Shown here piece after piece: positions 16,287 through 24,308 of a stretch of DNA of 64,000 nucleotides. The notes below the pieces were generated by a model, which was not told the DNA's origin, made no database searches, and was given only the letters and a program-made list of their open reading frames with translations. The translations under genes and the position numbers were made by a program. The stretch covers positions 1 through 64,000 of the forward strand of contig CALOAX010000021.1 of NCBI GenBank assembly GCA_942491485.1, in the 5' to 3' direction. Within the stretch, counting starts at the first letter, position 1. Every line of letters begins with the position of its first letter. The DNA comes from Desulfoluna sp942491485 (lineage in GTDB: Bacteria > Desulfobacterota > Desulfobacteria > Desulfobacterales > Desulfolunaceae).

Positions 16287-17633
16287 TTACAACTCCGGCT
16301 CATACAATACGGTACAGTTACGACCCTTTGCCTTGGCTTTGTACAGGGCGGAATCGGCCCGGTTGAGGATCCCTTTGACTGAATCCTCCCGGTCATCCAG
16401 CACCTCGGCCACGCCCAGGCTGGCGGTGATGGAGAACCGGATGATGCCGGAGCGCACCACGTTGGCGGCCAGTCTCTGGCGCACACGTTCAGCAAGGGTG
16501 TAAGCTTCTTCCCGCCGGGTCTCAGGAAGCAGGATGGCAAACTCTTCGCCGCCCAGCCGCACGAGAAGGTCAGAGCACCTGAGCTGCTCTTCCACTACGC
16601 GGGTCAGCTCGCACAGGGCGATGTCGCCCCCTTCGTGGCCGTAGCGATCGTTGACCTCTTTAAAGTGGTCGATGTCGAGCATCACCACGGAAAAAGGCAC
16701 CCCATATCGATAGGCGCGTCGCCGCTCCATATCCGCCACCTCAAGAAACTTGCGCCGATTCCCCACGCCGGTGAGGCTATCGGTGATGGAGAGGTGTTCC
16801 AGGTGACGGTTGGTCTCCTCTTTTGTCCTCACCTCCTGATGCAGCTTCTCATTCAAGCTCCGGATCTCTTCCATGTCGATGAAGTGGCGCCTTCGCCATC
16901 CGGCCATTTGGATAAAGATGGAGATACCCAGAGCATTGACGATGGTAAAAAAGAGGATCAACTGAAACAGGTTCGCCCACCCGGAGACCACAAAGAGTTT
17001 CAGGGCGGCGATGTACATCACCGAGGCAATGATCCCTGCCGCCATGGTGTGTGTCAGAGTAAGGGGAACCACAAGATAGAAGAGCAGCACAATCAAAAGG
17101 GTATACGGTGTGGAGAACTCCAGCCCCGGCCTGTAGGTAAGCACCGCTGCCACCGATTCGTAACCACCGATGCAGATCATAAACGAGGCGATAAGGGCAG
17201 GGGTGAACTTAGCAGAGTGGCGGCTCCCCATGAGCACCAGGGGCAAAAGCCCTGTCACGGCAACCAGACCGCGCAAGAGGGTGAGAAAACTGACCAGTGG
17301 GGTCATCCCCTGTTCAGCCAGAAGGGACCCCCCGGCAAGAAGAAAACCGAAGGCAGCCAGGGCGCAGGTACGGGCAGTGCCGCCCATCATATCGGGCCAG
17401 AAGGAACTTCGGTAGGCCTCCTCGGTGGGCCTGTCGGCGAACTCGCCATACCATGTAAAAAGAGAACCACCCATGAATGATGAACTCGCCAATAAATTCG
17501 AAGAAATGCCTCCAAAGAGACAAACACAGCCGGTTTCCAAGCTCAGGAGAGAGGTAACATACCCCATACATGGCAGAAACCGAGCCAGCCGGTCGAGGCA
17601 TACTTCCAAGGTTGTGGGTATCAGATTTCTCAT
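16287..17633 (-). CDS. membrane diguanylate cyclase
   Basis: The 448-residue protein has about eight hydrophobic helices in the first 240 residues (MASE-like, family not assigned), a short coiled coil (about 245-280), and a GGDEF domain. GGEEF is at 361-365, and the inhibitory I-site RCSD is at 352-355, five residues before it, so product feedback is likely. The protein should make c-di-GMP at the membrane. The ATG at 17633 has a weak ribosome site. It is divergent from the U32 gene. Confidence 0.85.
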   Translation of the reverse strand: MRNLIPTTLEVCLDRLARFLPCMGYVTSLLSLETGCVCLFGGISSNLLASSSFMGGSLFTWYGEFADRPTEEAYRSSFWPDMMGGTARTCALAAFGFLLAGGSLLAEQGMTPLVSFLTLLRGLVAVTGLLPLVLMGSRHSAKFTPALIASFMICIGGYESVAAVLTYRPGLEFSTPYTLLIVLLFYLVVPLTLTHTMAAGIIASVMYIAALKLFVVSGWANLFQLILFFTIVNALGISIFIQMAGWRRRHFIDMEEIRSLNEKLHQEVRTKEETNRHLEHLSITDSLTGVGNRRKFLEVADMERRRAYRYGVPFSVVMLDIDHFKEVNDRYGHEGGDIALCELTRVVEEQLRCSDLLVRLGGEEFAILLPETRREEAYTLAERVRQRLAANVVRSGIIRFSITASLGVAEVLDDREDSVKGILNRADSALYKAKAKGRNCTVLYEPEL

Positions 17634-17868
17634 CCGATCTCAACGTTCAATTATTCCGGGATATTTGCTTCACACCTGCAGGAAATCCGTTTTGCCGAAG
17701 ATGAAATGGCGGCATCCATTGAATCTGTTTACTTTGCCAGCAAATTTGGTATTCTATTAAGTTGTGTCCCCCATGGTGGTGACCGCAAAAAAAATCACCG
17801 CATCCCCTCCCCGGCCCCCCTTTATTGCAGCAAACCGGGTAAAATCTGGATGCATACATACGCTGACG

Positions 17869-17908
17869 ACGCCTCATCGCACCTTTGGGTACCGGAATGA
17901 GGCGTTTT
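17869..17908 (+). terminator. terminator-like hairpin in the leader of the U32 gene
   Basis: Nine-bp arms ACGCCTCAT (17869-17877) and ATGAGGCGT (17897-17905) are followed by TTTT. It lies 27 bp before the ATG of the plus-strand U32 gene, with only a divergent gene further upstream. That makes it a candidate attenuator rather than an end-of-gene terminator. The rest of 17634-17935 has no gene. Confidence 0.45.
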
Positions 17909-17935
17909 AGATTCTAAGAACAAAGGAGTCACACC

Positions 17936-19930
17936 ATGCCGGAAAACGGCATCACACATAATCCGCCAAAAATCCTGGCCCCTGCCGGAAGCAAAGACGC
18001 CTTCCTGGCAGCCCTGGCAGCCGGAGCCGACGCCGTCTATTGCGGCATGAAGAGCTTTTCCGCCCGCATGGAGGCCGACAACTTCTCCATGGAAGAGCTG
18101 GCCGCCCTGACACGCCTCGCCCACGAAAAAGGGGTCGAGGTCTACGTCACCATGAACACCCTTTTAAAAGAGCACGAGCTGGAGCGGGCCTTAAGCCAGA
18201 TCGAAAAACTCACGCGGATCGTCGAACCCGACGCCATCATCTTCTCTGACCCAGCCATCCCCGCCCTGGCGGAGGCCGCTGGCTTCAAGGGAGAGCTTCA
18301 CCTCTCCACCCTGGCCAACGCGTCGTTTACCCAAGGGTTTGCAGAGGCTGTGGCGACCACAGGCACCAAACGAATCGTGCTTCCCCGTGAGCTCAACGTC
18401 GAAGAGATCAAGGCGGCTGCCGAAGCCGTTCCCAAGGGCGTGGACCTGGAGGTCTTCATCCACGGCGCCCTGTGCTACGGGGTCTCGGGACGCTGCTACT
18501 GGAGCAGCTACATGGGCGGCAAGAGCGGCCTGCGCGGCCGATGCGTCCAGCCCTGCCGAAGGCTCTACAAGCAGGGTCACAAAAACGAGCGCTTCTTCTC
18601 CTGCCAGGACCTCTCCCTGGATACCCTGGTGAAGGTGCTCCTGGAGATCCCCCAGGTCACCACCTGGAAGATCGAAGGGCGCAAAAAAGGGCCCCACTAC
18701 GTATACTACGCCACCACCGCGTACAAGATGCTGCGGGACAACGGCAAAGACCCGAAGGTCAAAAAGACCGCCATGGGCCTTCTGGAACTGGCCCTGGGAC
18801 GCTCCGGCACCCACTACAACTTTCTGCCCCAGCGCCCCTACAACCCCGTGGACACCAAGGCGCAGACCGGCTCCGGCCTCATGCTCGGCAGGCTTCAGGG
18901 CTCCTTCAAAGAGCCCTGGTTCAACCCGAGAGAAGCCCTGCTCCCGGGCGACCTCCTGCGTATCGGGTACGAAGATGAGCAAGGTCACCTCATCCGCCGT
19001 GTCAAAGGAAGCGTCCCCAAAAAAGGCAAATTCAACATCGCCCCCCAGAAGGAGCGCATCCCCGCCAAAGGAACCCCTGTGTTCCTCATCGATCGCCGGG
19101 AAAAGGGCCTGAAGGATGCCATCGTCGCCCTCTCCAAAGAGGCCGACAAATTCAAGGTCGATGCGGTGACCGCCTCCACAGCCAAGCTGCCCAAAGTGGT
19201 TCGACACAAAGCAAGAAAAGGGGATCGGGCCACCACCCTTTACCTCTTCCGGGAAGACCGAAACGGTCCCAAGAACACCGAAAAAGCGACATGGGTATCG
19301 GAAAAAGCCGTTCCCAAAACCCGCAAAGGCGGCGTGGGCGGGCGCTGGTGGTGGCTCTCCCCCGTCATCTGGCCCGGCGAGGAGAAAGAGTACGCAGCCC
19401 TGGTCCGCAGGCTGGTCAACTTCGGAGCCAAGCACTTTGTGCTCGGCGCTCCCTGGCAGATCGCCCTCTTCCCCGAGGCCAAAAGAAAAGGGCTCCACCT
19501 CTGGGCAGGCCCTTTCTGCAACATCGCCAACGCGCTGACTGCGGACATCCTGAAAAAACGCGGTTTCACAGGGGTCATGGCCTCTCCGGAGCTCTCTCAA
19601 GAGGACTTCAGGGACCTTGCCCAGGCTTCCCCCCTGCCCACAGGCGTGGTGGTGGCCGGCTACTTCCCCCTGACCATCGCCCGTACCCTCACCCCCGCCC
19701 TCAACCCCCACGAGCCCTTTGCCAGCCCCAGGGGTGAAGAGTCCTGGGTGGCCAAGTACGGAGAGAACCACTGGCTCTATCCCAACTGGCGCGTGGACAT
19801 CACGGACAAATCCGCAGACCTGAGAAAGTGGGGCTACTCCCTCTTTGTCCATATGCACGAACCCATTCCCAAAGGCGTGAAACTCAAAAAACGCCCTGGA
19901 GAGTGGAACTGGAACATCCGGCTGCTGTAA
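17936..19930 (+). CDS. U32 family protein (RlhA/YegQ-like)
   Basis: This 664-residue protein has the U32 signature EVFIHGALCYGVSGRCYWS near residue 175, with further conserved cysteines (RGRCVQPCRRLY). Characterised U32 proteins of this class are tRNA or rRNA hydroxylation enzymes (RlhA acts on 23S rRNA C2501; TrhP on tRNA) rather than proteases. The length is close to RlhA, and a second TIM-barrel-like part (about 480-664) follows an insert rich in Lys. GGAG lies before the ATG (AAAGGAGTCACACC). Confidence 0.75.
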   Translation: MPENGITHNPPKILAPAGSKDAFLAALAAGADAVYCGMKSFSARMEADNFSMEELAALTRLAHEKGVEVYVTMNTLLKEHELERALSQIEKLTRIVEPDAIIFSDPAIPALAEAAGFKGELHLSTLANASFTQGFAEAVATTGTKRIVLPRELNVEEIKAAAEAVPKGVDLEVFIHGALCYGVSGRCYWSSYMGGKSGLRGRCVQPCRRLYKQGHKNERFFSCQDLSLDTLVKVLLEIPQVTTWKIEGRKKGPHYVYYATTAYKMLRDNGKDPKVKKTAMGLLELALGRSGTHYNFLPQRPYNPVDTKAQTGSGLMLGRLQGSFKEPWFNPREALLPGDLLRIGYEDEQGHLIRRVKGSVPKKGKFNIAPQKERIPAKGTPVFLIDRREKGLKDAIVALSKEADKFKVDAVTASTAKLPKVVRHKARKGDRATTLYLFREDRNGPKNTEKATWVSEKAVPKTRKGGVGGRWWWLSPVIWPGEEKEYAALVRRLVNFGAKHFVLGAPWQIALFPEAKRKGLHLWAGPFCNIANALTADILKKRGFTGVMASPELSQEDFRDLAQASPLPTGVVVAGYFPLTIARTLTPALNPHEPFASPRGEESWVAKYGENHWLYPNWRVDITDKSADLRKWGYSLFVHMHEPIPKGVKLKKRPGEWNWNIRLL

Positions 19931-19932
19931 CC

Positions 19933-20028
19933 AGGTGACGGCACCTGGAAACCTGGTTCGCGAATGCTCTCGGCCCCTCGTTCCTCGGGGCCGTTCACAT
20001 TCGCCGACGGGCTTCGCCCGTGACCAAC
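19933..20028. repeat. hairpin element without a cap
   Basis: It starts at once after the U32 stop with CAGGTG-acgg-CACCTG, then the main hairpin (CGAATG/CATTCG; GGCCCC/GGGGCC) and ACGGGC-ttc-GCCCGT. The cap is missing, so the element directly abuts the gene. Confidence 0.75.
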
Positions 20029-20126
20029 GGCTTCATTGGGTCAACCCATGTCGTGATCCCTGGTTCCCGGTTTAAAAAAAATGCTTCGCTCATGGTATGT
20101 TCACATGCCGGAGCGAAGCGACTCAT

Positions 20127-20168
20127 CGACCCTCAGCCTTTCGCCCTCAGCCATTAGCCCTGCTTTTA
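20127..20168. repeat. degenerate heptamer tract (6 units)
   Basis: In-register units CGACCCT, CAGCCTT, TCGCCCT, CAGCCAT, TAGCCCT, GCTTTTA, ending 33 bp before the DUF6485 start. TAGCCCT is a rotation of the complement of GGGCTAA at 13659. Confidence 0.7.
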
Positions 20169-20201
20169 AATCGACCTGACACCTACTTTGCGGAGACATT
20201 C

Positions 20202-20402
20202 ATGGATTGCACCTTAGAGAAAAACCGTGCCAACTGCCCCTGCACCTACGACTGTGACAAACGAGGCGCCTGCTGCCAGTGCGTCGCCTACCATCGCGGC
20301 AAAAACCAGCTCCCCGCCTGCTTCTTTCCCCCTGAGGCCGAAAAGACCTTTGACCGTAGCTTTGAGCACTTTGCGCGCCTCGTTAACGAAGGCAAAGCTT
20401 AG
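20202..20402 (+). CDS. DUF6485 family cysteine-rich protein
   Basis: This is a 66-residue protein reading MDCTLEKNRANCPCTYDC, then CCQCVAYHRG and PACFF. Eight cysteines in a small protein, in the CxC / CCxCVxYHR arrangement, match DUF6485, probably metal- or cluster-binding. The start at 20202 is chosen from GGAGAC 7 nt upstream and the family N-terminus; the frame extends further upstream through a repeat tract. Function unknown. Confidence 0.75.
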   Translation: MDCTLEKNRANCPCTYDCDKRGACCQCVAYHRGKNQLPACFFPPEAEKTFDRSFEHFARLVNEGKA

Positions 20403-20408
20403 GGCATA

Positions 20409-20629
20409 GCCTCCGGCGGCCCTGCCGGGGGCCAAACTTTTGAAAAGTTTGACAAACACGTTTTAAGGTCGATTTTGATTCATTCGAAGGCGTTGGTTTT
20501 CCGACTGTACTCGATTTAACTAGCAAGCATCCCCTTTTGCCGCTCAACCCCAACGGGGCTGAGCGGCAAAAGGGGATGCAACCGGAAAGTTTTTGCGGAG
20601 CTTTTTTCAAAAAGCGACCCGCCGGAGGC
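20409..20629. repeat. double-capped element with 20-bp perfect hairpin (second copy)
   Basis: The left cap is 6 bp after the DUF6485 stop. The perfect 20-nt arms are 20527-20546 and 20560-20579, around ACCCCAACGGGGC. The arms share almost nothing with those at 16159, but the loop and the right-hand module are the same. The right cap ends at 20629. Confidence 0.9.
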
Positions 20630-20641
20630 AAAGCGACTCAT

Positions 20642-20725
20642 CGGCCCTTAGCCATTTGCCTATCGCCATCAGCCCTGCTTTTACCTAATACCTATACCTA
20701 TAGCCTATCACCCATCGCCCATCAC
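20642..20725. repeat. degenerate heptamer tract (12 units)
   Basis: Twelve consecutive 7-mers keep register for 84 bp, from CGGCCCT, TAGCCAT, TTGCCTA through GCTTTTA to CTATCAC, CCATCGC, CCATCAC. It ends 20 bp before the AMMECR1 start. The first half resembles the GCC-type units at 20127, the second half the CCTATCA-type at 9751 and 54425. Confidence 0.75.
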
Positions 20726-20745
20726 CGGCTTTAAAGGAGGCCCTC

Positions 20746-21327
20746 ATGACACCTGACAACACCCTTGACCGAAACCAGGGCATGGCCCTTGTAAAGCTGG
20801 CACGCAAAACCCTGGCTGAAGCCCTTCACATCCCCTGGGGCGTGGCAGAAACAAACGCCGATCTTGACGACCCGTTCTTTGATCACCAGCAGGCCACCTT
20901 TGTCACCCTGAAACGCCAGGGCCACCTTCGGGGATGCATCGGCACCATCATGCCCGTCGGCACCATCCGGGAGTCGATCACGGAGAACACCCTGTCTGCG
21001 GCCTTCAAGGATCCTCGGTTCAACCCCGTGGATCCGGGAGAGTTCGATGAAATACTCATCGAGGTGAGCATCCTCACCCAGCCGGAGCCCCTCGTTTTTG
21101 ACTCGCCGGCCACCCTTCTCACAAGCCTTCGCACAGGCCTTGACGGGGTCATCATAAAAAAAGGCGGCTCATCGGCCACCTTTCTTCCCCAGGTCTGGCA
21201 ACAAATCCCAAACCCCGAAGACTTCCTCTGCCAGCTCTGCCTCAAAGCCGGGCTCTCCAAAACCGCATGGAAAGAGCCGGGACTGGATGTCTACACCTAC
21301 CAGGCCCAGCATTTTGAAGAAATTTAA
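20746..21327 (+). CDS. AMMECR1 domain protein (AmmeMemoRadiSam system protein A)
   Basis: The 193-residue protein matches AMMECR1 along its length. The family hexapeptide LRGCIG is at about residue 64, followed by the GTI..RES and AF.DPRF segments and by EVSIL. The biochemical role is unknown; in bacteria it often accompanies a Memo-like protein and a radical SAM protein. Neither partner is nearby. AAAGGAGG lies 7 nt before the ATG. Confidence 0.85.
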   Translation: MTPDNTLDRNQGMALVKLARKTLAEALHIPWGVAETNADLDDPFFDHQQATFVTLKRQGHLRGCIGTIMPVGTIRESITENTLSAAFKDPRFNPVDPGEFDEILIEVSILTQPEPLVFDSPATLLTSLRTGLDGVIIKKGGSSATFLPQVWQQIPNPEDFLCQLCLKAGLSKTAWKEPGLDVYTYQAQHFEEI

Positions 21328-21332
21328 ACCGC

Positions 21333-21433
21333 GCCTCCGGCGGCAAGGTATGCCACCTTGAAAGCGGATTGCGAATACTCCGAACCCTCGTTCCTCGGGT
21401 ACGTCACATTCGCTGACGGGCTGCGCCCGTGAA
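21333..21433. repeat. capped hairpin element
   Basis: The cap is 6 bp after the AMMECR1 stop; AAGGT-atgcc-ACCTT; main hairpin with GCGAAT/ATTCGC arms; then ACGGGC-tgc-GCCCGT. Confidence 0.8.
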
Positions 21434-21554
21434 CAACAGGTTTATTAACGGGGCAACCACAACTCCCGCACTTGTGAAACACAGTGCAGGGCACCACAGG
21501 CGTACGAATAGAAAGACGACAGAGTATGAGTGTTTCAACAATAAATCTTCGTGA

Positions 21555-21630
21555 ATGATATCAACCCGAGGAACGAGGGGTGAGATCATTCACAACCTGG
21601 GGTCCAGGGGATCATCCCCTGGCTGCCATC
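21555..21630. repeat. hairpin element overlapping a gene end
   Basis: Main loop GAGGAACGA with reduced arms (GAATGAT.../...ATCATTC), then CCAGGGG-atcat-CCCCTGG. The TGA (complement) in the loop of the last hairpin is the stop codon of the hydrolase gene. Confidence 0.75.
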
Positions 21631-22496
21631 ATGTCAAACACCCTTTCCAATCCCTCCACAATTTTGTCCGGGCAATCCTCCTGCAGGTAGTGGGAGGCAT
21701 TCTTTACCCTCTCCGTAAAAATATCGGGAAAATGACTGCGCCAGCGGTGAATGTAGGCGTTGCTGCCAAAGGCGGGATCCTTCATGGCCCAGACCATCTC
21801 CTTTGGCACCTCCTTTAAAAGAGGCAACTGATTTTCAATGGATGCCAGCCAGGAGGAAGACTTACGGATCTGATGCGGAAATTCAGCGGTGCCCCTTCGG
21901 TACTCATAGGTGGAAAAGGGAGAGAGGTAGGCATCAATCACATCCGGATCATGCTTCGACGACCCGGCGATCCCAGAGGGAAGCACCCTGCGGGCAAAGA
22001 AATTGTGTTTCTGATGCATCCACTCCCGAAACGGCCCGCCCATAATCAACGAAAAAACACGGGCATTCATCAGGGGAGGCCAGCACCAGGTGTTCAAGAG
22101 CAACATCCCAGCGACCTTCTCCGGGGTTTCCACGCCAATGGACAAGCCGATGGGGCCGCCCCAGTCCTGCATCACCAGCACATATTCATCCAGCTCCAGG
22201 TGATTGAGCAGTGCTTTCACCCACCCGGCATGCTCCTGTGGGGTGTAGCCATACCCGGCGGGATGGTCTGAAAACCCGAAGCCGGGATAGTCCGGGGCGA
22301 TGCACCGGCACTTGCCCTGAAGCCTTCGGATCACCTTCCGGTAGAGAAACGACCAGGTGGGATTGCCATGGAGCATCACCACCGGCATCCCCTCCCCCTC
22401 ATCCACATAGTGCATGTGAGCCCCTTCCCACTCATACCAATGAGAGTCAAACGGATAGAGAACGTCATCCACCTGAAAACGGCGTACCCCCGCCAT
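21612..22496 (-). CDS. haloalkane dehalogenase family alpha/beta hydrolase
   Basis: This 294-residue protein has HGNPTWSFLYR (oxyanion region with the halide-binding Trp), the nucleophile Asp in VMQDWGGPIGL (second Trp next to it), an acid in MVWAMKDPAFG, and the catalytic His in NASHYLQED. The Asp nucleophile and Trp pair point to a hydrolytic dehalogenase rather than an esterase. Substrate unknown. AGGAGG lies 5 nt before the ATG at 22496. The final residues AARG and the stop come from a repeat hairpin. Confidence 0.8.
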   Translation of the reverse strand: MAGVRRFQVDDVLYPFDSHWYEWEGAHMHYVDEGEGMPVVMLHGNPTWSFLYRKVIRRLQGKCRCIAPDYPGFGFSDHPAGYGYTPQEHAGWVKALLNHLELDEYVLVMQDWGGPIGLSIGVETPEKVAGMLLLNTWCWPPLMNARVFSLIMGGPFREWMHQKHNFFARRVLPSGIAGSSKHDPDVIDAYLSPFSTYEYRRGTAEFPHQIRKSSSWLASIENQLPLLKEVPKEMVWAMKDPAFGSNAYIHRWRSHFPDIFTERVKNASHYLQEDCPDKIVEGLERVFDMMAARG

Positions 22497-22568
22497 ATCA
22501 ACCTCCTGTGACTGTAAATCGTGAGTAGTAAACGGTCTGCCTTCTGTGGTTAAATTGGCCAAAAAAAT

Positions 22569-22654
22569 GCCTCCGGCGGCAAGGTGTGCCACCTTGAAAG
22601 CAGGTTGCAAATGTGCTTTGTCCTTCGTTCCTCAGGCCAAATCACATTTGCCTG
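22569..22654. repeat. capped hairpin element
   Basis: The cap faces the start of the hydrolase gene; AAGGTG/CACCTT; main hairpin with GCAAATGTG/CACATTTGC arms, again different from but paired like the others. The rest of the 22497-22962 gap holds another main hairpin at 22757-22805 and no gene. Confidence 0.8.
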
Positions 22655-22756
22655 AGATTTTAGATTGACCCAAGATTGTTTTTGAAAAGACCTGTTTGGG
22701 AACCCCACTCTTTCAGATCAGGCAAAAGATTGGCCCCCGCTCACGGACTCCACCCG

Positions 22757-22805
22757 TCAGCGAATGTGATCGACCTGAGGAACGAAGGTCGGGAGCATTC
22801 GCAAC
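22757..22805. repeat. main hairpin remnant
   Basis: CACCCGTCAGCGAATGTGATC, loop GAGGAACGA, then GAGCATTCGC. The caps are missing. Confidence 0.65.
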
Positions 22806-22962
22806 CTGGGAGGCTTGGGGTTTTGCGCGACGGTTATCAAAGAAGCCAACCTGTGGCATCTGTGACTGACTCGAATTGGCCAAAAGGAAGGCATTGATGG
22901 TTTTCAAAAAGATTTGATTGTATTAACATACCCCTTTCTCAGCAGAAAAGGAATACCAGGCC

Positions 22963-23859
22963 ATGGGAATCATCGGTACCCTCTTCGACATCAAGCCCTT
23001 TGCCGTGCACGACGGACCGGGGATCCGCACCACCCTCTTTTTCAAGGGCTGTCCCTTGCGGTGCGCCTGGTGCCACAACCCCGAAGGGTTTTCGCCCCTG
23101 CCCCACCTGGTGGTCCGCCCAGAGCGCTGCATCGCCTGCCGGGAGTGCCTGTCAGCCTGCCCCGAAAACAACCCCCTGACGGAAACGACCCTTCAGCCCA
23201 CCTGCCAAATCTGCGGGGCCTGCGTGGAAGCCTGCCCAGCCGAGGCCCGGGAACTGGCCGGGCGGACCGTCACCGTCGACGAAGTGATGGCACAGGTCCT
23301 TAAAGACCGCCCCTTTTTTGAGGACTCCGGAGGCGGCGTCACTTTCTCCGGCGGCGAGCCCCTGGCCCAGCCCGAGTTTCTCCTGTCCCTTCTTTCCGCC
23401 TGCGGAAAAGAGGAAATCCACAGGGCCGTGGACACGTCAGGCCACGCCCCCCGGTCCGTCATCGCCGACGTGGCCGCCAAAACAGACCTCTTCCTCTTCG
23501 ACCTCAAACACATGGACAGCGAGGCACACCAACGGCTCACCGGGGTGGAGAACGACCGCATCCTCTCCAACCTCTCGTACCTGGCAGGCAAAGGGGCAAA
23601 CCTCACCATTCGGATTCCCCTGATCCCCGGGTTTAACGACAGCAAGGAACACATGACCCAGGTGGGCCGGTTCCTGACGGGGCTGAACGCCATCCCCCCC
23701 GTCCACCTCCTGCCCTACCACAGCTACCAGAATAGCAAATACGCCCTCTTCAGCATCCCCTGTGCCTTTCCGGAACCGGATGAGGCTATATCCAGGCCCC
23801 CTTTGGAAGCCGCCGCACAACTCGAAGGCATGGGGCTTGAGGTCACCATCGGCGGGTAG
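22963..23859 (+). CDS. hypE: glycyl-radical enzyme activating enzyme (HypE-like radical SAM)
   Basis: This 298-residue protein has the radical SAM cluster motif C-x3-C-x2-C in FFKGCPLRCAWCHNPEG (near residue 30). Two ferredoxin-type clusters follow (CIACRECLSACP and CQICGACVEACP, about 53-100), as is typical of GRE activases; then GGGVTFSGGEP. It should install the glycyl radical on the dehydratase encoded downstream. The two genes are 449 bp apart, separated by repeats, so separate promoters are possible. AAAGGAA lies upstream of the ATG. Confidence 0.85.
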   Translation: MGIIGTLFDIKPFAVHDGPGIRTTLFFKGCPLRCAWCHNPEGFSPLPHLVVRPERCIACRECLSACPENNPLTETTLQPTCQICGACVEACPAEARELAGRTVTVDEVMAQVLKDRPFFEDSGGGVTFSGGEPLAQPEFLLSLLSACGKEEIHRAVDTSGHAPRSVIADVAAKTDLFLFDLKHMDSEAHQRLTGVENDRILSNLSYLAGKGANLTIRIPLIPGFNDSKEHMTQVGRFLTGLNAIPPVHLLPYHSYQNSKYALFSIPCAFPEPDEAISRPPLEAAAQLEGMGLEVTIGG

Positions 23860-23897
23860 AAGCAGGGGGTGGGTTATGGTTAGGGACAAAAAAACAA

Positions 23898-24283
23898 GCC
23901 TCCGGCGGCGAGGGTGGCGAAGCCACGTTAGGCAAAAAACACCTCGAAAGCTGATTGCCCTTGCGCTTTGGCCCTCGTACCTCGAGCCAAAGCGCAAGGG
24001 CGTTCGCCGCGGGCTTCGCCCGCCACAAGAACTGGTGATTAATTGGAGGATTGCCACAAGTTCCATAAGCTGTGGATAAGATATTGCAGCTGTATTGAAA
24101 AAAGTTTTCACCTGGATTGCTTTTCATAAACCACTCCCTTGTGAGGCTTACATCAACGTACTTACTACCGTCATCATCCACCACGGGCGCAGCCCGTCAG
24201 CGAATGTGATCGACCCGAGGAACGAGGGGCGAGAGCATTCGCGAACCAGGGGTGCAGGGGATCATCCCCTGCCCGCCGGAGGC
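23898..24283. repeat. double-capped element pair between hypE and hypD (386 bp)
   Basis: The left cap is 39 bp after the hypE stop. The main hairpin has arms GCCCTTGCGCTTTGG/CCAAAGCGCAAGGGC around TCGTACCTC-type loop. A second hairpin set (24181-24283) has loop GAGGAACGA and the right cap, which ends 26 bp before the hypD ATG. The GRE operon is therefore split by the repeat. Confidence 0.85.
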
Positions 24284-24308
24284 ATTTTTTTTCCATGGAG
24301 GTTGTCCT

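Noticed and set aside
18191..19858. Long open frame on the minus strand opposite the U32 gene
   Set aside because: No start signal, composition mirrors the GC-rich codon bias of the real gene, and no recognisable domain. It is a shadow frame.
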